DNA of 64,000 nt from Actinomarina sp002308095 (GCA_045563135.1 JBJKUL010000002.1:1-64000), one strand, 5' to 3'. Counted from the first letter of the stretch, positions 1 to 8,896 are shown. The notes: generated from the sequence alone by a model not told the origin. Numbers and translations: made by a program.

Positions 1-1
1 A

Positions 2-187
2 GGTATGCTGAAAGATAACATTGAGAACGTAGAATCTTTTAGAAACTCTCTTCCTTCTAAAAATATAATTAACCCAGACACTGTTGCAGATTTTATTTAT
101 GATTTTCATGAAAAATACAAAATTGATTTTGATTGTTCCATATTTAGAATTGATAATGGTGTTTCTTATTTACTAGCTACCGATTAA
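2..187 (+). CDS. C-terminal end of an unidentified protein (possibly truncated by the window edge)
   Basis: The frame is open to the left edge, so this is probably the tail of a longer gene, although an ATG at position 5 could also start it. The visible 60 residues are mixed charged and aromatic with no motif I recognise. Its stop codon is interleaved with the stop of the convergent glycosyltransferase gene (shared TTAA at 184-187), the same arrangement seen at several other convergent pairs here. No function can be assigned. Confidence 0.45.
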   Translation, partial: GMLKDNIENVESFRNSLPSKNIINPDTVADFIYDFHEKYKIDFDCSIFRIDNGVSYLLATD

Positions 188-1128
188 GAAAAGTATTTTT
201 TATACAGATTATTTTTGAATTTTCCATATTGTGAACTTCCGTAATAATAAATTTCTAATCTATTAAGACTTTCTTTGCTTCTAAAACCATTGAAGTGTCC
301 AAGGTTTTTTGAAAATCTGTATTTTAAAATTGAAATTATACCTCTATAAGCAAAATTTTTATTTTTATATTTGAAACTAATATCAGTTAAAACCTCCTTA
401 AAAAAATTAGTCATGAGATTTAAAATAGAAAATTTGAATGAAAATATCGAATTTAGTGCTATCGCCTCTCTGAAGTATCTAAAGTAAACAGTCTTAAAAT
501 CCTCTGAATGAAAATGCTGAACAGTTATTTTTTCACCGTAAATTATTACAGCTCCATCTCTTAATGCTCTACTAGCAAATTCAATATCTTCACACCCTGT
601 TAAATTTTCATCAAATTGATATTTTTCCCATATTTGAAATTTGTAACCGCAATTTCCATTATTTGTAAATGGATTATCTTTTTTTATTCCATAGCTTTTA
701 TCAAACCACTTACTTAAATGGGATGCCTCCGACAACATAGAATCTTTATAACCGATTTGTTTTCCATAAACTATTTCACAATTACTATCTTCAAATATAT
801 TCACATAATTAGTTATAAAGTCCTTACTTGTTGGAAAACAGTGGGCTGATAACGAAATAATATAATCTGGTTTATTTGATAAATTTGCACAAATATTTAA
901 AGCCCTACCAAATGTAAATAATGCTTTATCAATTTCATCTATAATAATTTTATATTTTGAATTATAATTTTTAACGAATTCTAGTGAATTATCACTACTT
1001 CCGGAGTCTAGAAATATTACTTCAAAATTTTCATATGTTTGCTGATCTAATATTGAGAAAAGTATTTTTAATTGTTCTTCCTCATTTAAATTTCTAATAA
1101 GAACAGAGACCTTAGGAGGGTTTTTCAT
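184..1128 (-). CDS. Glycosyltransferase family 2
   Basis: Residues 1-120 form a GT-A fold typical of GT2: a start of the type KVSVLIRNLNEE, then LDSGSSDNS, the nucleotide-sugar binding strand and loop. LTGCEDIEFASRALRDG near residue 180 is the usual acidic ED motif of the catalytic base region. At 314 aa it has normal length for a rhamnosyl- or galactosyl-type GT2. It would add a sugar to a lipid-linked or nascent surface glycan on the cytoplasmic side. It is the last gene of a minus-strand operon with an aldose-epimerase-like gene, an unknown gene and a polysaccharide ABC exporter. Donor and acceptor cannot be told from sequence. Confidence 0.85.
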   Translation of the reverse strand: MKNPPKVSVLIRNLNEEEQLKILFSILDQQTYENFEVIFLDSGSSDNSLEFVKNYNSKYKIIIDEIDKALFTFGRALNICANLSNKPDYIISLSAHCFPTSKDFITNYVNIFEDSNCEIVYGKQIGYKDSMLSEASHLSKWFDKSYGIKKDNPFTNNGNCGYKFQIWEKYQFDENLTGCEDIEFASRALRDGAVIIYGEKITVQHFHSEDFKTVYFRYFREAIALNSIFSFKFSILNLMTNFFKEVLTDISFKYKNKNFAYRGIISILKYRFSKNLGHFNGFRSKESLNRLEIYYYGSSQYGKFKNNLYKKYFS

Positions 1129-1129
1129 A

Positions 1130-1951
1130 TTAAGTAAGCTCTACTTCGTAAAAACATTTAAAACTCATTGGACCCTTTAAGGACTTATTTTCATCAATTG
1201 CGTCTTTTAAATTTTTTTTTGAGTTTGACGCTGGTTCTAAAACTAACACATTGTGATTTTTCCATCCTCCTTGAGTCTGAAATATCCAAAAATAATCTAA
1301 GTTTGTATCTCCATAAGAAAGTTTTAATGAGTTATTCAAACTATCTTTAACAGTTAAATTCTTATTGTTAATATTTATATATCCAAAATCATATAATCCA
1401 GAATCCTTAGTCAGAGTAAAAAAGTCTTGATTGTTGTTAATTATATTTCCAAAATCACTTTCTACTTTGTTTAAGGATTTATAATCACAAATTACATCTA
1501 TTTTTTCTTCTATAGGAATTGCTAGATGTAATTTGAATAAAAAATATTCTGCAAATTTAATATCAGCAAAATATTCACATCGTAATTTATTTTCAGAAAT
1601 CTCTATAATTTTTTCGAATGTTGATCCACTATCTAGTGAATTAGTTTTAAGGTGTATTTTGCTATTATCATGATACTCAACATTCCAATCTGCAGACCAC
1701 AGCTCACCATGATCAAGTCCTTTTCCCCAATTAAAGTCCTCAATAGCGTCGTTTGGAAATAATTCTTCCCAACCTCCTTGCCAATTTTCATCATAATTAG
1801 AATATTTTGAAACACTTTTATTTTGCTTTACACTGTCTTTCCATACCCACTCTTTGTTATTTGGCTTAAAGATCAAGCTATCGATTCTTCCACCAAGTTT
1901 TGGTAGGATAGAAGATTTTAAAAAAGAATTTTCAATACTATAAGACTTCAT
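1130..1951 (-). CDS. Aldose 1-epimerase-like (galactose mutarotase fold) protein
   Basis: The 273-aa protein has the features of the galactose-mutarotase-like beta-sandwich: LPKLGGRIDSLIF near residue 17, a GGWEELFPND segment near 60, and DHGELW near 81, where the His of such enzymes usually sits. Members interconvert sugar anomers or bind carbohydrate. It lies 1 bp from the GT2 gene and overlaps the upstream gene by 4 bp, so it is translationally coupled in a polysaccharide operon. It may process a sugar precursor or the glycan itself; the exact substrate is unknown. Confidence 0.65.
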   Translation of the reverse strand: MKSYSIENSFLKSSILPKLGGRIDSLIFKPNNKEWVWKDSVKQNKSVSKYSNYDENWQGGWEELFPNDAIEDFNWGKGLDHGELWSADWNVEYHDNSKIHLKTNSLDSGSTFEKIIEISENKLRCEYFADIKFAEYFLFKLHLAIPIEEKIDVICDYKSLNKVESDFGNIINNNQDFFTLTKDSGLYDFGYININNKNLTVKDSLNNSLKLSYGDTNLDYFWIFQTQGGWKNHNVLVLEPASNSKKNLKDAIDENKSLKGPMSFKCFYEVELT

Positions 1952-2997
1952 ATTAATTTTATATTTTTGTTTTCCTTAATAATTGCATTTAAATATTTAA
2001 AGTGGTGATTGTAATAAGCACTAAAATTTCTATCTTTAAAAAACGAATATCTGAAAGCAAAGCTCTTTTCATTTTTCCTCACCAACTTTTCGTCATATTG
2101 CCACAGTTTATCATTATTGGTTTTTGAAGTTGAAACTGCAGTCAAGAAAATACTATTAGAAATACTCATTGCTATTGGTAACATATACTGGGTCAAAATA
2201 TTGTGTGTCTTTTTTGTAACTATATCTATATTTTCTACTGATATAAAAGTTTTAATTTTATTAGAAGAAGTCACCCCAATAATTTTTATATTTAAATCTA
2301 GTGCTTTTATTATTGGAAAAGTGTTGATAGGAACAATTAAATAGTCAATATAATTTTCATTATCCTTGACTTCTTTCAGAAAATCTAGGGCTATCTTATG
2401 AGTTGAAAAATGAAACATCGGATCTGCAAATGACAATACAGTAAGTTCAGAATTTGTATTTTTGACCTCTTTGACCGAATCATTACAAACAAACAAGGGT
2501 CTGCTATCCACAATCTTGAGAGACTCAGTGAAGTTTTCATTATTTCCTAGGACAAACAGTTCCTTGTCTTTTAAAGTTTTTTTTAATTGTAGATAATTCT
2601 TCATTGATTCTTTTTTTAATAAAACTCTGTCTTCTTTATCTAAGAGATCAAAAAATCCTATATTAATCAAAACATTTAAACCAAGATGGCCAAAAAAGTT
2701 TATATCAATTATTCTTAAACGCTTTATTGCTTTTAAATTTTTAATAAATATTTTAAAATTGAAATCCTGAATTAAAATAAGACAATCACACTTTGATTTA
2801 GTTGAATTATTGCAATCATTGCAGGTTGTTAAATTTTTAGCAAAATAATATTTATTTTCATCAATCTCATTCTTCTGACCAATAACTGAGTATTTTTTGT
2901 ATGTATTTTCAGAATTTTTTTGAATATAATTTATTACTATATAAATCATAATCCTTGCAATGTTTTTAATAGTGGTTGGTAACTTGTAATACCACAT
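1948..2997 (-). CDS. Unidentified protein of the polysaccharide operon (possibly DUF115/MptE-like)
   Basis: This 349-aa protein is not confidently recognised. The first 30 residues contain a hydrophobic stretch that could be a membrane anchor. A CNDCNN...KCDC cysteine cluster lies near residues 59-71. The middle (about residues 145-180) reads KELFVLGNNENFTES...PLFVCNDSVKEV, resembling the 'name-the-residue, fetch-the-glycan' pattern of DUF115/MptE-like and some sialyltransferase-like proteins; this is a loose resemblance only. It sits between the ABC exporter and the epimerase/GT2 pair and overlaps the latter by 4 bp, so it probably acts in making or decorating the exported glycan. Confidence 0.45.
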   Translation of the reverse strand: MWYYKLPTTIKNIARIMIYIVINYIQKNSENTYKKYSVIGQKNEIDENKYYFAKNLTTCNDCNNSTKSKCDCLILIQDFNFKIFIKNLKAIKRLRIIDINFFGHLGLNVLINIGFFDLLDKEDRVLLKKESMKNYLQLKKTLKDKELFVLGNNENFTESLKIVDSRPLFVCNDSVKEVKNTNSELTVLSFADPMFHFSTHKIALDFLKEVKDNENYIDYLIVPINTFPIIKALDLNIKIIGVTSSNKIKTFISVENIDIVTKKTHNILTQYMLPIAMSISNSIFLTAVSTSKTNNDKLWQYDEKLVRKNEKSFAFRYSFFKDRNFSAYYNHHFKYLNAIIKENKNIKLI

Positions 2998-3009
2998 AGT
3001 TCTAAGAAT

Positions 3010-3759
3010 TCATTTCCATAGTTGACCTCCAGTAGATGCTAGATATTGATTTATAACATCTTTTGGACTTCCACAATCTACAATATTTCCTTCATCAATA
3101 TAAATAACCTCATCACACATATCTTCAATTAAAGTCACTGAGTGCGAAACTAAAATAGCAGATCCGGCATTCGTAATTTCGTTTTTTATATAGTTTGAGC
3201 TAAATGACTTATATGAATCATCGCCAAAAGAAAAAAATTCATCTAATCCAATAAAGTCTATATTATCCAAAAACGCCATAGTTAATCCAAATCCAACTTT
3301 TGATCTCATACCTCTCGATAAATTAACTATGGGTTTATTCAGATCTTCATGATTCAATTGAGTTAAATATGTGAATAATTCTTGTTTACGTTTAAATGAT
3401 TCTGATTTCAAGTCATAATCAAATTCCATCAAATAAAAGGCTTTAAAATTGTCATATGATGAAAGTTCTTCATGAAAAAAACCAGCATTTTCTATTAGCT
3501 TCCCACTATTAAAACTCCTGTAAATTTTTCCGTTGTCTGGTTTTGAGAAATTAAATATTAATCTTAATAAAGTAGATTTCCCAGAACCATTTGGACCTAT
3601 TACACCATACACTTTGTTTTTTTTAAGCTCAAGGTTAATATTTTTCAGAACCATGAGTTGAACATTTTTTCTATCTTCAGCTTTTGATAGTTTAAAATTT
3701 TTATTACTACTGTATTTAAAATTACAATTTTCTATTTTTAAGAGTTCGTTACTGGTCAT
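3010..3759 (-). CDS. Polysaccharide ABC exporter, ATP-binding subunit (Wzt/TagH type)
   Basis: A 249-aa ABC ATPase. Walker A GPNGSGKST is near residue 56, the signature is LSRGMRSKVGF near 143, Walker B reads IDFIGLDE near 168 and the switch His is in LVSHS near 200. The unusual signature LSRGM and the D-E-x-x-x-x-G-D element after Walker B are typical of the KpsT/Wzt/TagH export group. It lacks the C-terminal carbohydrate-binding domain of O-antigen Wzt, so it resembles the short capsule or teichoic-acid type. It is paired with the permease 3 bp upstream and would power export of a lipid-linked glycan across the cytoplasmic membrane. Confidence 0.88.
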   Translation of the reverse strand: MTSNELLKIENCNFKYSSNKNFKLSKAEDRKNVQLMVLKNINLELKKNKVYGVIGPNGSGKSTLLRLIFNFSKPDNGKIYRSFNSGKLIENAGFFHEELSSYDNFKAFYLMEFDYDLKSESFKRKQELFTYLTQLNHEDLNKPIVNLSRGMRSKVGFGLTMAFLDNIDFIGLDEFFSFGDDSYKSFSSNYIKNEITNAGSAILVSHSVTLIEDMCDEVIYIDEGNIVDCGSPKDVINQYLASTGGQLWK

Positions 3760-3761
3760 AT

Positions 3762-4535
3762 TTATAGTGATTCCATAATTAATTGAATGTATTTTTTATC
3801 CCTAAAGCAAAACATAAAACAACAAAAAACCAAAATAATTGGTGAAATAATTGAAAATATTGAAAAATCATAGCTTCTGTAAATAATTAAATTTAGTATT
3901 TCAAATATGAAGTAGAAAGGATTCAATACTTGTAAAATCAAATCAATTATTACATTTCCTGTTTTAGCAACCCAAAGTATAGGGCTTAAATAAGTTGCAA
4001 CTCTTAAAATATGAGGAACCAAATCTTTTAAATCAGTTATTCGTTCAGAAAGAATTGACGTTGGAACACTAAGAATTAAACAATATATCATTGTTAAGAA
4101 TGTTAAAGCTGTCAACTGGAGAAAGATGCCTAAGCTTTCTTGATTTGTAAAATTAAAATCCTGATTAAAAAATATACGCTGTATAAGTAACAGAATCGGA
4201 GTTAAATAGAAAATAGGAACAAAATTAAAATACACCTTTGATGCAAAATACAAATCAAAACCTGATGGCCCACCACTAAAATTTAGCATTTTATTCTGAA
4301 CCCAAGATGTTGAACTATTTAGAGTTGCACTGATTCCAGAAAAAAATAGAATTCCTATCGAAATCATAAAACCTCTTGCTCCACTTTGGTATAAAAAAGA
4401 AAAAACAAATACATAAACTAGAATTAAAACTAAAGGATTCAAAAATTTCCAAAAAATTCCAAAATATTTTTTTCTATGAATAGCTTTGTATTCTAAACTT
4501 GACAGAGTCGAAATAGCTCTAATTTTTTTAAACAT
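3762..4535 (-). CDS. Polysaccharide ABC exporter, permease (ABC-2, Wzm/TagG type)
   Basis: A 257-aa integral membrane protein with about six hydrophobic segments, preceded by a short amphipathic cytoplasmic N-terminus, and containing YFGIFWKFLNPLVLILVYVF, characteristic of ABC-2 polysaccharide permeases. It is the first gene of the minus-strand operon and is directly followed by its ATPase. Together they export the glycan built by the surrounding transferases, so the pathway is ABC-dependent rather than Wzx/Wzy-dependent. It is divergent from the membrane-protein gene at 4591. Confidence 0.87.
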   Translation of the reverse strand: MFKKIRAISTLSSLEYKAIHRKKYFGIFWKFLNPLVLILVYVFVFSFLYQSGARGFMISIGILFFSGISATLNSSTSWVQNKMLNFSGGPSGFDLYFASKVYFNFVPIFYLTPILLLIQRIFFNQDFNFTNQESLGIFLQLTALTFLTMIYCLILSVPTSILSERITDLKDLVPHILRVATYLSPILWVAKTGNVIIDLILQVLNPFYFIFEILNLIIYRSYDFSIFSIISPIILVFCCFMFCFRDKKYIQLIMESL

Positions 4536-4578
4536 TGATAATTACCTTAATCACTCGACAATTCTAATTTAATAAATA

Positions 4579-4584
4579 TAAAAT
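4579..4584 (+). promoter_or_regulatory. Leaderless-type -10 element (TAAAAT) of the gene at 4591
   Basis: TAAAAT ends exactly 6 nt before the ATG at 4591, and no Shine-Dalgarno sequence is present. This predicts transcription starting at or next to the start codon. Confidence 0.5.
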
Positions 4585-4590
4585 AACCGA

Positions 4591-5658
4591 ATGAATAAAT
4601 ATATTTCTAAGTTCTTTCCTTATATTTATTCAGCTTTTTTATATTTTATTGTTTACATGCCAACCATAGTTTATCCGTACAATAAATTAGAGATTACTAA
4701 TCAATTTTCCCAATTAAAAATCTCTAGTCTTGACTTTCATATAAATTCTCCTACTTTTTATTTATTAGGTTTTGTAATTGATTTTGGAAAAAAATTTAAC
4801 TCATATGTTGTTACTTTAATAATTATTAATTTTATAGTTATAATCCTAATTACTCGATTAACAGACTTTTTGAATAATTATCAATATTTATTTCTAGCAT
4901 CAGGTTGGTTATTAACTTCAAGTTGGTGGATAGGTTATGTGGACTCAATTTTAGTTTTATCCACAATTCTTATTTTTAAACAATTTAACCAGGAAAAGAA
5001 AAATGATATACTCTTAATTTCTTCGATTTTTTTACTAAGTTTTTCACATTATGTACTGGCTTTTTTCTTAATATTAATTTTTATTATTATTTTTGAATTA
5101 AAGCGTTTAAATTTACTTAAAATACTAACCGGTTACTTACTTGGCCTAATTTTTAATAAATTACTTCTTGGTTACTTAGGCTATCAAGGAGTTTCTAGAT
5201 TTAGATATTTTCTTGATCCTGAGATGAACTTTTTAGTAAGAAGTGTTGAATCTATTTCTAACAATTTTAATATTGTCATCTTTAGTTCTCTTTTTGGTAT
5301 GTTTCTTTTACTCATTATTTACTTATTTATTTTTCAAGATATAAAGATTATTATGTCTTTTTTTATAGCTCTTGCTGTTACTTCACTTAATCCTGACACA
5401 ACAAGGGTAATGAGCATATTGATTGTCCCTATCTTGCTTAAACTTTTAGCTGATATATCTGACAACAGACTTAAAGAAAAAATCAATGAAAGATTCTTAA
5501 ACTATTTGGTATCTTTTTCAATTTTGATTCCATTGGTTTTTCCCAATTTTCACGTTTGGGATAATGAAGTTTATACAAACTCTCCCTTTGTTGAAGAATC
5601 TAATTTCTTTGAAAGTCTGATTATTCTTTTAAATAAGTTTTTAAGTATTGTTACTTAA
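4591..5658 (+). CDS. Multi-pass membrane protein of the polysaccharide locus
   Basis: A 355-aa protein with roughly nine or ten hydrophobic segments and few soluble loops. The overall look (paired helices, a GWLLTSSWWIGYVDSI stretch, repeated Phe/Ile-rich helices) suits the polytopic GT-C or EpsG-like membrane proteins found in glycan clusters, but I see no diagnostic catalytic motif. It stands alone on the plus strand, divergent from the exporter operon, with a leaderless-type promoter. A role in polymer assembly or polyprenyl-linked sugar transfer is inference from context. Confidence 0.55.
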   Translation: MNKYISKFFPYIYSAFLYFIVYMPTIVYPYNKLEITNQFSQLKISSLDFHINSPTFYLLGFVIDFGKKFNSYVVTLIIINFIVIILITRLTDFLNNYQYLFLASGWLLTSSWWIGYVDSILVLSTILIFKQFNQEKKNDILLISSIFLLSFSHYVLAFFLILIFIIIFELKRLNLLKILTGYLLGLIFNKLLLGYLGYQGVSRFRYFLDPEMNFLVRSVESISNNFNIVIFSSLFGMFLLLIIYLFIFQDIKIIMSFFIALAVTSLNPDTTRVMSILIVPILLKLLADISDNRLKEKINERFLNYLVSFSILIPLVFPNFHVWDNEVYTNSPFVEESNFFESLIILLNKFLSIVT

Positions 5659-5756
5659 TAGAAACTTGCAAATTATTATTATCTTATGAAATTATATAAT
5701 TTGAGTATTAAAAAAAATGAACTTTCTAGATGCTAATATTTTAAAGAAGGAAAAAT

Positions 5757-6464
5757 ATGGATGCAATAATACCAGCTGCAGGATTAGCATCCAGAATGCG
5801 TGGTATGCCTAAATTTTTATTACCAGCAGATGTAAACTATAAAACTCTACTTGAAACACATATTGAACAGCTTTCAGAAATTTGTAAAAATATATATATT
5901 GCAACTAGACCTGACTTAATTCCGCTCATTGAATCACTTAATTTTAAGTTTAAAAATATCAAAGTTATTGGTTTGGAATCAAAGTCCATGTCAGAAACTG
6001 TACTTAAAACTATAGAATATTCTGAGTCTGATAGCTTTATCCTTGTAATGCCCGATACATATTTCTACGGCGACCAGCCTTATGGTTATCTTGATTCAAA
6101 TCCTGAAATTTGCGATCTTGCATGTTGGAAAATTAGAGATAAGCAAAGAGGAAAGTTGGGTGAGGTTAGCTTTGATAATAAAATGAATTTAATAAAAATA
6201 GTTGATAAGCAACCTGAAAATGGTTTTGAGTACGCTTGGGGAGCTTTAACCTTTTCAAGAAAACTTTTAAAATATATAGAAGTTGAAGATCCACATATAG
6301 GCTATGCAGTAAAAAATGCCTTGGCTAGTAAAGAAAAAGTAACAGTCAAAACCCTTAAAGGGAGCTACTATGATTGTGGAACTCCTGAGGAATACCTAGA
6401 GTTATTTTCAAAAATTGTAACTGGTGGAAAAAATGAATTTTCAAATAATCGCTCCTTTTTATAA
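5757..6464 (+). CDS. Sugar nucleotidyltransferase (NTP transferase family)
   Basis: The N-terminus MDAIIPAAGLASRMRG...PKFLLP is the nucleotide-binding signature of sugar-phosphate nucleotidylyltransferases, with the Lys of PKFLLP contacting phosphate. VMPDTYFYGD near residue 98 supplies the metal-binding Asp. At 235 aa it is a single-domain enzyme making an NDP-sugar donor in the cytoplasm. A good ribosome-binding site (gaagga) precedes the ATG. Its 3' end overlaps the next glycosyltransferase gene, so donor synthesis and use are coupled. The sugar cannot be specified. Confidence 0.82.
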   Translation: MDAIIPAAGLASRMRGMPKFLLPADVNYKTLLETHIEQLSEICKNIYIATRPDLIPLIESLNFKFKNIKVIGLESKSMSETVLKTIEYSESDSFILVMPDTYFYGDQPYGYLDSNPEICDLACWKIRDKQRGKLGEVSFDNKMNLIKIVDKQPENGFEYAWGALTFSRKLLKYIEVEDPHIGYAVKNALASKEKVTVKTLKGSYYDCGTPEEYLELFSKIVTGGKNEFSNNRSFL

Positions 6465-7134
6465 TGATTTTGAGAACTTTAAATTATTTGTTGAAAAAAT
6501 AGAAACCCTTAATCTTGATGAAAAAGTTTTTTTATTAGTTGATAATGGATCTACGGATAATCAGATGTTCGAATATTTCAAGAAAAATAATGCTTTAAAA
6601 AAGTCGTGCGAACTCATAAGAATTGAAGACAATCGGGGTTTTGGTGGAGGTGTTGCGTACGCTTCAGATTTTGTTTCAAAAGATTATGTTGGCTGGATGC
6701 CAGGAAATATGAAAGTTAACCCGACACATGTATACGAGCTATTTATAAAACAAAATTTAACTAACCAAAATACTTTGATTAAGGGGAGGCGAGTTAATAG
6801 GCCCACCCTAGACTCTATAAAAACATTCATATTTGGAATAGTTGCTTCTATTTATTTCAGAACTAATCTACTCGATGCCGGAGGTACACCTAATCTTGTT
6901 GGAAAAAGCTTTTTTGATCATAAACAATTAATGCCTGAAGATGTATCATTTGACGTTTATGCTTATTATTATTTTAGAAAATTAGGTAATGTTGTAAGAC
7001 CAAAAATCTCATATAAAAAAAGAGTTCATGGAAAATCCAAATGGCAAAATGGTTTTACTAGTGAGTTGAAAATGATAATAAATATTCTGGGCAGAAAAAA
7101 AACATGGGATAAAATAATTAAAAATCAACTATAA
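6433..7134 (+). CDS. Glycosyltransferase family 2 (short, dolichol-P-mannose-synthase-like)
   Basis: A GT2 enzyme of 233 aa from the ATG at 6433; a GTG at 6424 would add three residues, but the GGTGG ribosome-binding site fits the ATG better. NFQIIAPFYND, LLVDNGSTDN and RGFGGGVAYASDF match the donor-binding fold, and VGWMPGNMKVNP sits where the metal-binding DxD-like motif normally lies, here lacking a clear DxD. It overlaps the nucleotidyltransferase by about 30 bp. It probably transfers a sugar onto a lipid carrier or nascent glycan. Confidence 0.8.
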   Translation: MNFQIIAPFYNDFENFKLFVEKIETLNLDEKVFLLVDNGSTDNQMFEYFKKNNALKKSCELIRIEDNRGFGGGVAYASDFVSKDYVGWMPGNMKVNPTHVYELFIKQNLTNQNTLIKGRRVNRPTLDSIKTFIFGIVASIYFRTNLLDAGGTPNLVGKSFFDHKQLMPEDVSFDVYAYYYFRKLGNVVRPKISYKKRVHGKSKWQNGFTSELKMIINILGRKKTWDKIIKNQL

Positions 7135-7181
7135 ATAAATTTCATTAAAAATATGTATATTTCAACAAAAAATTGGAAATT

Positions 7182-7916
7182 TTAAAATTTATTAATATTT
7201 TTTTTAACTAAATAATTTAACTTAAAGTTATTAGGTTTTTCAGAAAATGCGAGAATATTCCCCCATGAGTTATTGTTTAAGTTTCTACCATCATATTTGT
7301 AAAATTCTTTAAAGCGATGCTTTATGCCATATCTTTCAATAGGAAACCATTCAAAGATATAGACCTCGTAGTTGTAAGAAGTGAGCTTATTAATTAAGTC
7401 ATCAACACCTAAATTGATTTTTTTATGTTTATTATGCTCAAATTCAACTAAAACAACTTTTGGGTTAATCTTCTGAAATTTTTGATCATTTAAAACATAA
7501 TAATCTAAACCCTCTATATCAATTTTTAAAAAATCAATATTGTTAATAGAATACTCATTTACAAGATCTGAAAAAGTAATTGCATCAACCTCTTCACTGA
7601 ACTCATGTGTTGTGTGAAAATTTAGTAATGAAGTTATGCCAAGAGATTCTTCACTCTTATATAGTTTATATTTTTTATTTTGATTAGCTATTGCTTTTGC
7701 TACGACCTTCACATTGTCATAGTTAGAGTATTTCTCGTACAAGTATGGTAACAAGTTTGAGTTACATTCAACTGTAAAGCAATTCCAATTCCTATCACGA
7801 AACAAATCAGTACAGTCACCATTCATCGCGCCAATATCAACAAGAGTTTGGGGTTTAAATTTATCTTTCAAGTATTTCGAAATTACTTTAAGTTCATCTA
7901 TGTGTAGGTTTTTCAT
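7182..7916 (-). CDS. FkbM-family SAM-dependent methyltransferase
   Basis: A 244-aa protein with the FkbM layout: TLVDIGAMNGDCTDLF near residue 25 for SAM binding, FTVECNSNLLPYLYEKY near 47, and the hallmark IDFLKIDIEGLDYYVL near 127 with the Asp and Glu contacting cofactor and substrate. FkbM enzymes O-methylate sugars or polyketides, and in glycan loci they usually modify surface sugars. The gene is monocistronic on the minus strand, convergent with the GT2 gene (47-bp gap, no clear terminator). Confidence 0.82.
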   Translation of the reverse strand: MKNLHIDELKVISKYLKDKFKPQTLVDIGAMNGDCTDLFRDRNWNCFTVECNSNLLPYLYEKYSNYDNVKVVAKAIANQNKKYKLYKSEESLGITSLLNFHTTHEFSEEVDAITFSDLVNEYSINNIDFLKIDIEGLDYYVLNDQKFQKINPKVVLVEFEHNKHKKINLGVDDLINKLTSYNYEVYIFEWFPIERYGIKHRFKEFYKYDGRNLNNNSWGNILAFSEKPNNFKLNYLVKKNINKF

Positions 7917-8204
7917 TTATATTAATTACCTTGTGTGGTGTTAATACTACTTCAGATATTTATCTACACGTAATAAACTTCTTTAAAACTCTCAAGCGGG
8001 TTGCGACTCTATTAAGAGTATTCTTATATATAAAAATTTTTAATTTCACTTAAAAATATTATTAAGCTTCATTTAGTGCAAAATAAAAAAAGATTTTAAT
8101 ACTTGGTTCTGACGGTTATCTCGAACAGATTTTAATTTAAAATTTAACTCAAATTTATTTGATATTGACAATTAGGGCTTAACTTTGGTAAAGTTTTAAT
8201 CTTC

Positions 8205-8729
8205 TTAGAGCTTCTGGAGCAGTAATATATACTGTGTAGGAAATTGACGAATTCCAGTTTTTTTAAACGTCAATATTTTGAAATCAGAAAATAGTTTTTT
8301 AAGTGCATGTTCAGTAAATCGCCAAAAATCATTAGGTTCATCATGTAGTGGATAAATAAATGGAACAGAAACTACTAAATGTCCTTTTTCTTTTAATAAA
8401 TAATTTAAGTTTTTTATCGCAGTCTTGCTATCAAAAATATGTTCTAAAACATTAGTACATAATATTAAATCAAACTTTTCTTCTATAAGTACTGAACTTG
8501 TAATATCTAAATATTTATGTCCATAACTCTTGCTTACATCTGTTTGGACAAATAACTTTGCATTATGAAAAATATGTGCGACAGATTGGTTTATGCTGGG
8601 ATTCCCACTTCCAATTTCTAAAATATCTAAATTTTCATAGTCATGTGATATAAACTTCAAGAATTTGTATAAAGGCCTGTAAGTTGGGAATAGGATATGT
8701 ACTATTCTTCGTATTAAATTATTTAACAT
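8205..8729 (-). CDS. Class I SAM-dependent methyltransferase, starting 2 nt after tRNA-Phe
   Basis: A 174-aa methyltransferase of the type-11 group: LDILEIGSGNPSINQS near residue 34 is motif I, the acidic DVSKSYGHKYLDIT follows, and FDLILCTNVLEHIFDSKTA near 80 is the post-I/II region. The open frame continues back through two tRNA genes, but the only credible start is the ATG at 8729. It lies 2 nt downstream of the 3' end of tRNA-Phe, so tRNA processing would leave a nearly leaderless mRNA. The target is probably a sugar or small molecule of the polysaccharide pathway. Confidence 0.75.
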   Translation of the reverse strand: MLNNLIRRIVHILFPTYRPLYKFLKFISHDYENLDILEIGSGNPSINQSVAHIFHNAKLFVQTDVSKSYGHKYLDITSSVLIEEKFDLILCTNVLEHIFDSKTAIKNLNYLLKEKGHLVVSVPFIYPLHDEPNDFWRFTEHALKKLFSDFKILTFKKTGIRQFPTQYILLLQKL

Positions 8730-8731
8730 TG

Positions 8732-8804
8732 TGGCCAGAGGCAGAATCGAACTGCCGACCCCTTGTTTTTCAGACAAGTGCTCTACCGACTGAGCTATCT
8801 GGCC
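8732..8804 (-). tRNA. tRNA-Phe (GAA)
   Basis: A complete cloverleaf on the minus strand: acceptor GGCCAGA paired with TCTGGCC, D-stem GCTC/GAGC, anticodon stem CTTGT/ACAAG with loop CTGAAAA (anticodon GAA), T-stem GGCAG/CTGCC with loop TTCGATT, discriminator A. CCA is not encoded. It follows tRNA-Asp by 3 nt and is co-transcribed with it and with the methyltransferase gene just downstream. Confidence 0.97.
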
Positions 8805-8807
8805 GTA

Positions 8808-8885
8808 TGGCGGGGACGACGGGATTCGAACCCGCGACCTCCTGCGTGACAGGCAGGCGTGAACTCCAGACTTCACCACGCCCCC
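8808..8885 (-). tRNA. tRNA-Asp (GTC)
   Basis: A cloverleaf on the minus strand: acceptor GGGGGCG with CGTCCCC (one G-U), D-stem GTGA/TCAC, anticodon stem CCTGC/GCAGG with loop CTGTCAC (anticodon GTC), T-arm GCGGG/CCCGT around TTCGAAT. The CCA end is encoded (8808-8810), unlike the other tRNAs here. Confidence 0.96.
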
Positions 8886-8896
8886 GTAATATGTAA

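Noticed and set aside
7917..8204. Searched the 288-bp gap for a tRNA, small RNA or selC
   Set aside because: AT-rich sequence with one 5-bp inverted repeat (ACTCT-ATTA-AGAGT near 8008); no cloverleaf, long stem or open frame.
8729..8879. N-terminal 50-residue extension of the methyltransferase frame up to 8879
   Set aside because: It is the translation of the tRNA-Phe and tRNA-Asp genes read in frame; the protein fold begins after the ATG at 8729.
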